The notes under the pieces: generated by a model | The model's database searches: none | Told to the model about the DNA's origin: nothing | Seen by the model: the letters and a program-made list of their open reading frames with translations, nothing else | From: Amycolatopsis umgeniensis | GTDB taxonomy: Bacteria; Actinomycetota; Actinomycetes; Mycobacteriales; Pseudonocardiaceae | Direction: 5' to 3' | Assembly (NCBI RefSeq): GCF_014205155.1 | Contig: NZ_JACHMX010000001.1 | Coordinates: forward strand, 4,774,001-4,838,000 | Length of the DNA: 64,000 nucleotides | Shown: piece by piece, positions 23,910-30,721 of the stretch | Position numbering within the stretch: the stretch's first letter is position 1 | Layout of the letters: each line of letters opens with the position of its first letter | Made by a program: the position numbers and the translations under genes

Positions 23910-25577
23910 TTGGCGGGCGCGTGGCGGGTGGCGGGTGCCACCTCGGTGGTGGTGGTCACCTGGGTGACGCGGCTGGCCGGACTGCTGGCCCTGGTCTCGG
24001 TGCTGGTCCCGGCCGGGCGGCGCACCCTGCGCGGACGCGTCGCCGAATGGCTGGAACTGCCGCACGAGGCCACGGTCGGCGCGGCGACGGTCGCGCTGGT
24101 GACCGGTGTGCTGCTGGTGTTGCTCGCCGCCGGCCTCAAACGGCGGAAGCGGCGAGCCTGGCAACTGGCGGTCGCCGCCGCGGTCCTGCTCACCGTGTCG
24201 CATCTCGGCCTGCGGCACGTCCTCGGCGCCGGCCTCGTCTCGCTCGCGCTGCTGATCGCCCTGATCGCAACGCGGCGCCACTTCATCGCGCTCCCCGATC
24301 CGGTGACCGGAAGGTGGCGCGCGGTCCGGGTCTTCCTGCAACTGACGGTGGCCGGGGTCGCGATCAACTTCGTGCTGCTGTCGGTCGCGCTGGCCCACTC
24401 GAGTGTCGGTGATCGCTTGTCGCAGTCGGTCCTGGCCCTGGTCGGCGTCAGCGGCCCGGCGGAGTTCCACTCGCTGTGGCTGGAGGACCTGTCGGCGGCT
24501 GTCGGCCTGCTGTTCGGCATCGGCGCCGTGCTGCTGGCCGCGTACTTCATGCTCCGCTCGGCCGAACCCGCGCCGGAGCTGACCGACGACGAGATCGAGC
24601 GGCTCAGGGCGCTGGTGGGCGAACGGGACTCGCTGGGGTACTTCGCGCTGCGCAGGGACAAGTTCGTCGTCTTCTCGAAGTCGGGGAAGGCCGCGGTGAC
24701 GTATCGCGTGATCGCCGGTGTCGCGCTGTGCTCGGCGGACCCACTCGGCGACCCGGAAGCGTGGCCGGGCGCGATCGAGGAGTACCTGGACGTCTGCCGG
24801 CGGTACGCGTGGACCCCGGCGACCATGGGCTGCTCGGAACTGGGCGCGACCGTCTGGGCACGCTTCGGCCTGGAGGTGCTGGAGATCGGCGACGAAGCCG
24901 TCGTCGACACAGCGACCTTCACCCTCGAAGGGCGCGTCATGCGCGGCGTCCGCCAAGCCGTCTCGCGCACGAAGCGAGCCGGCTACACCGTCCGCGTTCG
25001 CAAGGCCGAAGACCTGCCTCCCGCGGAACTCGACGAACTCCGCGCCCTCGCCGCCACCTGGCGCGGCACCGACACCGAACGCGGCTTCTCGATGGCGCTC
25101 GGCCGCATGGGCGATCCGGGCTCGGTCCTGGTCACCGCCGAGCACGACGGGAAGGTGCGCGGAGTCCTCCAGTTCGTCCCGTGGGGCGAAAAGGGCCTCT
25201 CGATGGACGTCATGCGCCGCGACCGGAGCGCCGACAACGGCATCAACGAGCTGATGATCTCCGAACTGCTCCTGACGACCCCCGCCGACCACGTCTCCCT
25301 GAACTTCGCCGCCTTCCGCGCCGTCCTGGAACAAGGCCAACGCATCGGCGCCGGCCCCGTCGCCCGCCTGTCCGCCCGGACGCTGCGATTCTTCTCACGT
25401 TGGATCCAGATCGAAACCCTCTACCGCTTCAACGCGAAGTTCCAGCCCCGCTGGGTCCCGCGCTACTTGGCGTACCCCTCGGCCCGCGACCTACCCCGAG
25501 TCGGCGTCGCCGTCTTCGAAGCCGAGGGACTCGGCGGACGCTCTCCGCTGCTGCTCAGAGCGTTGCAACGGATCTAA
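23910..25577 (+). CDS. Lysylphosphatidylglycerol synthase-like (DUF2156) membrane protein
   Basis: A 555-residue protein with about six membrane segments in its first ~220 residues and a C-terminal tandem GNAT-like aminoacyl-PG synthase domain (DUF2156): LGYFALRRDKFVVFSKSGKA, VALCSADPLGDP, RGFSMALGRMGDP and LNFAAFRAVLEQG. MprF and the N-terminal part of mycobacterial LysX are of this type; they add lysine or alanine to phosphatidylglycerol, lowering surface charge and protecting against cationic peptides. This one lacks the fused lysyl-tRNA synthetase of LysX. The TTG at 23910 is chosen because CAGGAG lies seven bases upstream. Confidence 0.87.
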   Translation: MAGAWRVAGATSVVVVTWVTRLAGLLALVSVLVPAGRRTLRGRVAEWLELPHEATVGAATVALVTGVLLVLLAAGLKRRKRRAWQLAVAAAVLLTVSHLGLRHVLGAGLVSLALLIALIATRRHFIALPDPVTGRWRAVRVFLQLTVAGVAINFVLLSVALAHSSVGDRLSQSVLALVGVSGPAEFHSLWLEDLSAAVGLLFGIGAVLLAAYFMLRSAEPAPELTDDEIERLRALVGERDSLGYFALRRDKFVVFSKSGKAAVTYRVIAGVALCSADPLGDPEAWPGAIEEYLDVCRRYAWTPATMGCSELGATVWARFGLEVLEIGDEAVVDTATFTLEGRVMRGVRQAVSRTKRAGYTVRVRKAEDLPPAELDELRALAATWRGTDTERGFSMALGRMGDPGSVLVTAEHDGKVRGVLQFVPWGEKGLSMDVMRRDRSADNGINELMISELLLTTPADHVSLNFAAFRAVLEQGQRIGAGPVARLSARTLRFFSRWIQIETLYRFNAKFQPRWVPRYLAYPSARDLPRVGVAVFEAEGLGGRSPLLLRALQRI

Positions 25578-25642
25578 GGGGGGTCCCTTTCGCGGGGGTT
25601 CGCGGGGTGTGTAACCTATCTGGGCAGTGGTCGTTCGACCTG

Positions 25643-25732
25643 GGAGGCTTCGCCTAGTCTGGTCTATGGCGCCGCACTGCTAATGCGGTTGGGGGTAACC
25701 CCCCCTCCCGGGTTCAAATCCCGGAGCCTCCG
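25643..25732 (+). tRNA. tRNA-Ser(GCU)
   Basis: Acceptor arms GGAGGCT/AGCCTCC, anticodon loop ACTGCTAAT (anticodon GCU), a long class II variable arm (GGGGGTAACCCCCC), T arm CCCGGGTTCAAATCCCGG, discriminator G. CCA is not encoded. Confidence 0.95.
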
Positions 25733-25774
25733 CTGGCACCTGTTCCGGCAGGTGCTAGATTGAAAACTGAACAA

Positions 25775-25848
25775 GCGCCCGTAGCTCAGCTGGATAGAGC
25801 ATCTGACTACGGATCAGAAGGTCAGGGGTTCGAATCCCTTCGGGCGCA
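25775..25848 (+). tRNA. tRNA-Arg(ACG)
   Basis: Acceptor arms GCGCCCG/CGGGCGC, D arm GTAGCTCAGCTGGATAGAGC, anticodon loop CTACGGA (anticodon ACG, read as ICG), T arm GGGGTTCGAATCCC, discriminator A. It lies 42 bp after tRNA-Ser and is followed by a strong terminator. Confidence 0.95.
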
Positions 25849-25868
25849 CGTCTGGTTGAGACAGCACT

Positions 25869-25899
25869 AAGGCCCTCCCGTTCGCGGGAGGGCCTTTTT
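25869..25899 (+). terminator. Intrinsic terminator after tRNA-Ser/tRNA-Arg
   Basis: AAGGCCCTCCCG-ttcg-CGGGAGGGCCTT followed by TTTTG: a 12-bp perfect stem with a UUCG-type tetraloop and T run. It marks the left border of the defence island. Confidence 0.92.
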
Positions 25900-25926
25900 G
25901 TCTGTCCAGTGTGGACAGCTAGCTGC

Positions 25927-27093
25927 CTAGCGGTGCATTGCAGCGATCCTGGCCCGAAGGTGCCTTTTGAGAGAGGCTCGATTAAGCCCGTAGGTTTTCG
26001 CGGTGTGACAGTTGGGGCACAGGGCGATCATGTCTGTGGGGTGATCAGAGCCACCGAGCGCCCGATCGTCAAGGTGGTCAACTTCGAGGATCGCGTCGCC
26101 GTTGGGCTTGGTGTCTCCTGGCATGCCAGTGCACCGGTCGTTTTCGCACTCGTTGTTGGCGCGAGCGAGCACTGCCAGGCGTGACTTGACGCTGCGGCGG
26201 TAGTGGTTGCGACCTCGCCTGGTTGGCTCAGACTCGCCTTCGTCATCCTTCGGATCACCGATGACTCGAAGGTACTCCTGATAAGTCTTCTGTCGATCCT
26301 TCTTACTGGCCCCCGGCGCTAGCGGTTTCGGCAGGGAAGTGTCTTTGATCTCCCGATCGTCGAGCAGTGCGTGCACATCGGGCGGCCACGTGCTCGGTTC
26401 GGGGCCAGGGACCGCCATCATCTGAAACGTGTACTCGAGGCGTATTTCCTTGTTCTCATCTGGAGACCACACCTGCGCCCGGTTGAGAACTGCCACCCAC
26501 GTGACGAACTTGAAGGGACCGCCCGAGGGGCGATACCAGTACCGCACTGCGCGAGAATTCTTGCGGGCTTCATCGAGCATCTTGTTGCCTGGTACGTCCA
26601 GGTCTTGGTCGCCGTACTGTCCCTCGCCGCGGTACTCGAACGGCTCCACCATGCTTGGCGGTTCGTCCGCGTACGGTCCTTCCTCATCTGAGAAGGCGTT
26701 GACGACAGTGTCGCGCGGAAACTTGATGATCCCGGCTATCTTGTTGCCGCCATAGGCGTTGTAAATGGCGGTCCGGTTGGGGTACGCGTCTTCCACCCTC
26801 GGTGGCCGCAACTTAGCGGTCGTGGCGATCGTGAAGTTCAGCCGCTCGAAGTGCAGCGCGACGTTAGCGGCAGTCTTGTTGAACTCAGCAGGAGGGAGGA
26901 TGCTGCGGTCTGGATATTGGACGCCGTAGGCGACACTAGCGACCCTCTCTGGGTGGTAGTACTTGCCTTCGAACTCGAGGAGGTAGCCCCGATAGGAACC
27001 GTCCCCTGGCGCGGAGGTTCCGAGGTCGACTGCATCGGACTGCCGTAATGCCTCGGTCACGGCGTCGCTACTTGTGAGCTTCTTCAGGGACAC
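25927..27093 (-). CDS. Modification-dependent HNH endonuclease (ScoMcrA-like head, SRA-like, HNH)
   Basis: A 388-residue protein. I start at GTG 27093 after GGGAGG; the open frame upstream lacks a site and overlaps the tRNA-Cys gene. Residues ~1-90 fit the ScoMcrA-type N-terminal head (YLLEFEGKYYHPERVASVAY). Residues ~100-230 fit an SRA/YDG-like base-flipping domain (YGGNKIAGIIKF, then EYRGEGQYGDQDLDVPGNKM). The C-terminus is an HNH nuclease with Cys316/Cys321, Asp339-His340 (LEVDHLDDRALGG) and Cys359/Cys362-His363 (CPNCHTAKTYG). ScoMcrA cuts DNA carrying 5-methylcytosine or phosphorothioate, but the sulfur-binding domain found in ScoMcrA is missing here and appears in the separate neighbour at 28097-29104. 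Base composition is less GC-rich than the flanks, which supports transfer. Confidence 0.8.
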   Translation of the reverse strand: MSLKKLTSSDAVTEALRQSDAVDLGTSAPGDGSYRGYLLEFEGKYYHPERVASVAYGVQYPDRSILPPAEFNKTAANVALHFERLNFTIATTAKLRPPRVEDAYPNRTAIYNAYGGNKIAGIIKFPRDTVVNAFSDEEGPYADEPPSMVEPFEYRGEGQYGDQDLDVPGNKMLDEARKNSRAVRYWYRPSGGPFKFVTWVAVLNRAQVWSPDENKEIRLEYTFQMMAVPGPEPSTWPPDVHALLDDREIKDTSLPKPLAPGASKKDRQKTYQEYLRVIGDPKDDEGESEPTRRGRNHYRRSVKSRLAVLARANNECENDRCTGMPGDTKPNGDAILEVDHLDDRALGGSDHPTDMIALCPNCHTAKTYGLNRASLKRHLRARIAAMHR

Positions 27094-27196
27094 ACGACCT
27101 CCCGTTCGAACGTATGTCCGAAGGTAGCGCACAGACTTGCGTCGGTGAAACTCTGGTCCCGCGAGCGCAACACCGTCGCCCGGTCGGCGGTTCTTG

Positions 27197-27271
27197 TGGA
27201 GACCCACCCGGGAGTCGAACCCGGAGTCCAACGGCTTTGCAGACCGCCGCACGACCGTCGTGAAGTGGGTC
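27197..27271 (-). tRNA. tRNA-Cys(GCA), accessory type
   Basis: Acceptor arms GACCCAC/GTGGGTC, anticodon loop CTGCAAA (GCA), T arm CCGGGTTCGACTCCCGG, discriminator T, and an encoded CCA. The D loop is unusually short (about 5 bases) and the anticodon stem has two wobble pairs, a look more typical of phage or mobile-element tRNAs. Confidence 0.75.
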
Positions 27272-27285
27272 AAGTTCGGTCACCG

Positions 27286-27357
27286 CGCCCCCGGCAGGAG
27301 TCGAACCTGCGTTCCCGGCTTCGGACGCCGGCGTCGTATCCGTTGGACCACGAGGGC
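27286..27357 (-). tRNA. tRNA-Arg(CCG)
   Basis: Acceptor arms GCCCTCG/CGGGGGC with one wobble, anticodon stem CCGGC/GCCGG around GTCCGAA (anticodon CCG), T arm GCAGGTTCGACTCCTGC, discriminator G. Fourteen bp upstream of tRNA-Cys on the same strand. Confidence 0.82.
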
Positions 27358-27360
27358 TTG

Positions 27361-27450
27361 CGGAGGATGCAGGATTCGAACCTGCGCGGGCGCTCTCACG
27401 CCGACCACCGTTTTCAAGACGGTTGCCTTACCGGGCTCGGCCAATCCTCC
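27361..27450 (-). tRNA. tRNA-Ser(UGA)
   Basis: Acceptor arms GGAGGAT/ATCCTCC, anticodon stem ACCGT/ACGGT around CTTGAAA (anticodon UGA), a long class II variable arm, T arm GCAGGTTCGAATCCTGC, discriminator G. Only 3 bp from tRNA-Arg(CCG). Confidence 0.88.
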
Positions 27451-27507
27451 TTACTGCGCTGCCTTGTATCCGTCGACCGGTGTATCCCCCTCGGACACAC
27501 CGATCTG

Positions 27508-27581
27508 TGCCCCTGCCAGGACTCGAACCTGGGACCTCCGCATCCGTAATGCGGCGCTCTGTCCACCTGAGCTACAAGGGC
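27508..27581 (-). tRNA. tRNA-Arg(ACG), second copy
   Basis: Acceptor arms GCCCTTG/CAGGGGC with two wobbles, D arm GTAGCTCAGGTGGACAGAGC, anticodon stem CCGCA/TGCGG around TTACGGA (ACG), T arm CCAGGTTCGAGTCCTGG, discriminator A. Same anticodon as the tRNA at 25775-25848 but a clearly different body. Confidence 0.88.
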
Positions 27582-27703
27582 GAGGTGGAGACGAGTGCAC
27601 GCCTCCACCGGCGCTCGTCCTGGCTGCCTCTTGCGGCGACGGGGACAAGCTTGGGAAAAAGTCTTCGGTTATCAAAGTTCGCGCTGAAATGGGCAGCGTC
27701 AAG

Positions 27704-27772
27704 CACCGGCGGAGGGAGTCGAACCCCCTGGATACGGTTTTGGAGGCCGTTCCGCTTCCCCAGTTCGCCGAT
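27704..27772 (-). tRNA. tRNA-Trp(CCA)-like
   Basis: Acceptor arms ATCGGCG/CGCCGGT, anticodon loop CTCCAAA (CCA) on a stem with one mismatch, T arm GGGGGTTCGACTCCCTC, discriminator G. At 69 bases it is short and its D arm is irregular, so it may be a phage-type or decaying tRNA. Confidence 0.6.
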
Positions 27773-27794
27773 AGAAGAATTGCTTTCGGGCATA

Positions 27795-27835
27795 CCAAAA
27801 AGAGAAACCGCCCGGATCGGTTTCCCGATGGGCGG
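27795..27835 (-). terminator. Leftward intrinsic terminator upstream of the tRNA array
   Basis: On the minus strand CCGCCC-atCGG-gaaa-CCGatc-CGGGCGG is followed by TTTCTCTTTTTGG. A strong stem with a T-rich tail ends leftward transcription from the sulfur-binding-domain gene before the tRNA array. The 260 bp between it and that gene (27836-28096) show nothing else. Confidence 0.75.
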
Positions 27836-28096
27836 CTCCCTGGCATCACGCACGCTATGGCGTCATGATGGGGAGCCCTCGCGGGCCAGAACTCGTTGGC
27901 CAGACTGGCATGAACGTCGCCAGGAGCGGCGTGACGGACATACGGCGATGGACGCGGCGGCTGATTGCCGAAGCTGCGTCTTCCGCTCGTGCATGTGCAT
28001 CATGGCTGCTCCTGTGCGTGGTTGAGTGCGTTAACTATGACTCAACACTTGCTGCGATGCAACGCCTTTGTGGTGCATCGATCAGAGTGTGGACGG

Positions 28097-29104
28097 CTAG
28101 TCCTTCGGCGGTCCTTCGAACGACACCTCGAAGAGATGCTGCTCCGGCCGCTCTGCCGTGAGCCACAGGGGGAAGTGTGTCTCGTAGTTCGCGTGGGGGT
28201 CGACTCCCTTGAGCCAGAACAGTGGAAGCTTCCGCTCCATCGCGTTCCGGAGAGCGACGTTGTCGGAATGGAGTGGGTCCTCGCCTCGATACTTGTAGCG
28301 AAGAATTCGACCACTTTCGTCCAGCTCGTCCTCGTAGGGACGTTCTTCGGTTGGTCGTCGGTAGACCGTTTTGATTGACAGGGCGCTACCGAGTTTTGCT
28401 GGCTTGTGAATGCCGGACTGGGGGTTGAGGATTGGGATGCGCGTGCCATCGAAGATGAAGTTGGCCATTTGTGCGAACGGGATCGGGCCACCGTTCTGGG
28501 CCGTCAAGTCTTCGAGCCACTTGAAGACCGCATTGCGGACTGACCGTTCAAACTCGATAGGCACTTCGCGGCTCTTGGTCCGCCGTGCCTGCGGCAACCT
28601 CGTGGTCGTTGTGGGTGCCTCACGTTTCAGCGCGGCAGGGCGGAAAAACACTGGCGGGACGAGTCGGACTGCGCTGCGGAGGGTGTCGACGACGTCGGGG
28701 GCGAAGTACTCGTAGAGCACGTCGGCTGCAGTGAAGATGCCACGTGGTTCGTCGAGGACATTCACTACTTCGTCCCTGAGACTGCCCTGTGCTCCATTAT
28801 CTCGCAACCACTTCGCCGAGTGGGGAGTATCGGCGATGAGCGACCCGCCTTCTGTTGTCGGAGTCCATAGCGTCCGCTCGAGCTCCCAGAAGGGCTGCGA
28901 GGCAGGCACCTTGCGCAAGCTGAACCGATCAATCAAGCGGTCAAGGGGGCCTTCTGCGGCTTCGAAGCTTGTCTCAGAGGAACGCTCATCGAGGTACCTG
29001 CCGAAGAGCCAGAGCAACAACAAGGGCTTGTGGAGCGCGTGCTGACCCCCGACCCGCTGGGTCTGAAGGTTACGAAGCTGCTCGTGCAGGCCGTTCTCGT
29101 CCAC
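28097..29104 (-). CDS. Phosphorothioate (sulfur) binding-domain protein, HNH-lacking restriction component
   Basis: A 335-residue protein starting at GTG 29104, seven bases after GGAGG. Residues ~1-150 match the sulfur-binding domain (SBD) of ScoMcrA-type enzymes: HALHKPLLLLWLFGRYLDER, then PLDRLIDRF and QPFWELERTLW. The SBD grips R-configured phosphorothioate DNA. Residues ~185-325 match the domain that precedes the HNH in many actinobacterial HNH endonucleases (GIHKPAKLGSALSIKT, YKYRGEDPLHSDNVALRNAM, PLFWLKGVDP). The usual C-terminal HNH is absent: the frame ends cleanly at residue 335, and no HNH remnant is visible before the terminator. It may work in trans with the HNH protein at 25927-27093 or the McrBC-like pair transcribed divergently. 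Confidence 0.78.
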   Translation of the reverse strand: MDENGLHEQLRNLQTQRVGGQHALHKPLLLLWLFGRYLDERSSETSFEAAEGPLDRLIDRFSLRKVPASQPFWELERTLWTPTTEGGSLIADTPHSAKWLRDNGAQGSLRDEVVNVLDEPRGIFTAADVLYEYFAPDVVDTLRSAVRLVPPVFFRPAALKREAPTTTTRLPQARRTKSREVPIEFERSVRNAVFKWLEDLTAQNGGPIPFAQMANFIFDGTRIPILNPQSGIHKPAKLGSALSIKTVYRRPTEERPYEDELDESGRILRYKYRGEDPLHSDNVALRNAMERKLPLFWLKGVDPHANYETHFPLWLTAERPEQHLFEVSFEGPPKD

Positions 29105-29138
29105 AACCACCCCTCCGTGTGACGCAGACGACTGAGTG

Positions 29139-29180
29139 TAGTGGCGCGAAGGTTGCGTACGCGCAACTAGTAGCGCGAAG
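29139..29180. promoter_or_regulatory. Composite operator in the divergent defence promoter
   Basis: Two direct repeats, TAGTGGCGCGAAG (29139-29151) and TAGTAGCGCGAAG (29168-29180), flank a palindrome GTTGCG-TACG-CGCAAC (29152-29167). It lies between the divergent SBD-protein and mcrB-like genes, so one regulator could control both arms. Confidence 0.6.
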
Positions 29181-29253
29181 CGTGTCGCTTTCGGGAGCAC
29201 AGTCGCTGGGCTGTCACTGCGCGTGGCGCGGGGGCGTGCTGGCCGCACGCCGG

Positions 29254-29259
29254 TACCTT
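29254..29259 (+). promoter_or_regulatory. -10 element for leaderless mcrB-like transcript
   Basis: TACCTT fits TANNNT and ends seven bases before the ATG at 29267. No ribosome site precedes that ATG, so the mRNA is probably leaderless. Confidence 0.5.
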
Positions 29260-29266
29260 TGGTTTC

Positions 29267-30721
29267 ATGACTGAGGCGGAGAAATGGACCCCTGAGAAGG
29301 TGCTCCGAGACGGCCTGGATCAGGTCGACCTAGGCTCGCCAAGCGGGACGAAGTTTTCGCGCCTCGAGTACTACCTGGGAAGTGTCGCGGACATCCGAGT
29401 GACTCGTGTTGCGGCAATTCAAATCAGCAGGGCCGTGGAGATGTCTGGCCAGCTGAGGCGATCGACGAGGGTTGACAACGCCGAGGTTGTGGCGGTGGTC
29501 GTTCCTCTGGCTGACACGGACCGGGCAGTCGCCGAGCTTCGCGACTACCTGCGGTCAAGCGAGACACCCGCGGCTCTTCTGCTTGGAAAAGACGAATCTG
29601 GGTGGAACGTCAAGTGGGTTGGCGTGCAGGAGGGTGCCGAGATTACCTCCGCCGGGGTGCTGGCCACGTTCTTCGGAATGCAGCTAGAAACCGTTGTAGT
29701 GAAAGCTCCGAAGATCCGCACTCGTGCGCATAGGCTAGCCATCGATGATCGCATCAATCGGATGCTTCGGCTGTCTGTGCGGTCCAGCAAGTCGGTTATG
29801 TTGGTGGGGCCACCTGGTACTGGGAAGACGCAATTGGTCGGCGAGCTCATTGATGATATTGGCAAGAGCCCCAAGGCCTTCGGGATGGGGCTCATTCACG
29901 ATCCGCTCATCGTGACACCGGATGAGTCATGGACTACCCGAGATCTGGTCGGCGGCGACACGGTCGACGATCAGGGGCGCCTGCGGTTCAGCCCTGGTCA
30001 TGTGCTGGAAGCCATCGCGCAGGACCAGTGGCTGGTTCTCGACGAAGCAAACCGCGCTGATCTAGACAGGATCTTCGGCGGATTGCTCACCTGGCTCTCT
30101 GGCAAGGAGGTCATGGTTGGTCGGGTCAGTGCGGATCCGCGGTCGAGCCCAATCATCCTCACTTGGGGCTCAGGCCCCAGGAGCGTTGTAGTCGGTGAAG
30201 AGCGTCTCCGATCGGAAAGTCCGTCGAACGAACCAATCTACTATGTGGCGGGGACTGACTGGCGGCTCATCGGTACCTACAATGCGGTCGATGCCCAGCG
30301 CGTGTTCCGGTTTGGTCAAGCCCTCGGTCGACGGTTCGGCCACGTTCCGGTGTCGGCGCCTTCGGCCGACCAATTCACGACAGCGCTGACAAACAGGCTT
30401 AGTGATTGCAAGGTGCCGGAGCCGCAAGGAAGTCAACTGCGCGCCATCCTGGAGCGGATTTATGCCGCCCAAGGTGACTTTTTGGATCCGATGGGGCCAG
30501 CGGCTCTTCTCGACGTTTCTGAGTACGTGGCTGCAGGGTTAGGAGATCCTGACTCAGACCTCGCGCAGTTGGTCGCTGAGGGCTACTTGGCCAGTATGGG
30601 GTCCTGGCTGTCCGGTTACGACGGGAGCAGACTTGGCAAGTTGGGCGCCGTGCTGGGCGATGGGGATGTGCTGGGCGAGCAGTGGGTGTGGGTACTGGAC
30701 CAGCTGAAGGCTCTTCGATGA
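29267..30721 (+). CDS. McrB-like AAA+ ATPase
   Basis: A 484-residue protein. Residues ~1-150 form a domain I do not recognise, probably the DNA- or modification-recognition part. Residues ~155-430 are an AAA+ module: Walker A at 181-188 (GPPGTGKT), Walker B and McrB-type signature LVLDEANRADLDRIFGGLL near 257-275, and a sensor region GTYNAVDAQRVFRFGQALGRRF. McrB uses GTP; here the nucleotide is unknown. It overlaps the next gene by ATGA (30718-30721), so the two subunits are co-translated, as in McrBC. Codon use is less biased than the core genome. Confidence 0.85.
   Translation: MTEAEKWTPEKVLRDGLDQVDLGSPSGTKFSRLEYYLGSVADIRVTRVAAIQISRAVEMSGQLRRSTRVDNAEVVAVVVPLADTDRAVAELRDYLRSSETPAALLLGKDESGWNVKWVGVQEGAEITSAGVLATFFGMQLETVVVKAPKIRTRAHRLAIDDRINRMLRLSVRSSKSVMLVGPPGTGKTQLVGELIDDIGKSPKAFGMGLIHDPLIVTPDESWTTRDLVGGDTVDDQGRLRFSPGHVLEAIAQDQWLVLDEANRADLDRIFGGLLTWLSGKEVMVGRVSADPRSSPIILTWGSGPRSVVVGEERLRSESPSNEPIYYVAGTDWRLIGTYNAVDAQRVFRFGQALGRRFGHVPVSAPSADQFTTALTNRLSDCKVPEPQGSQLRAILERIYAAQGDFLDPMGPAALLDVSEYVAAGLGDPDSDLAQLVAEGYLASMGSWLSGYDGSRLGKLGAVLGDGDVLGEQWVWVLDQLKALR

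Noticed and set aside
27582..27703. Possible sixth accessory tRNA
   Set aside because: Only a GGTGGAG/CTCCACC hairpin is present; no T arm or anticodon loop can be drawn.
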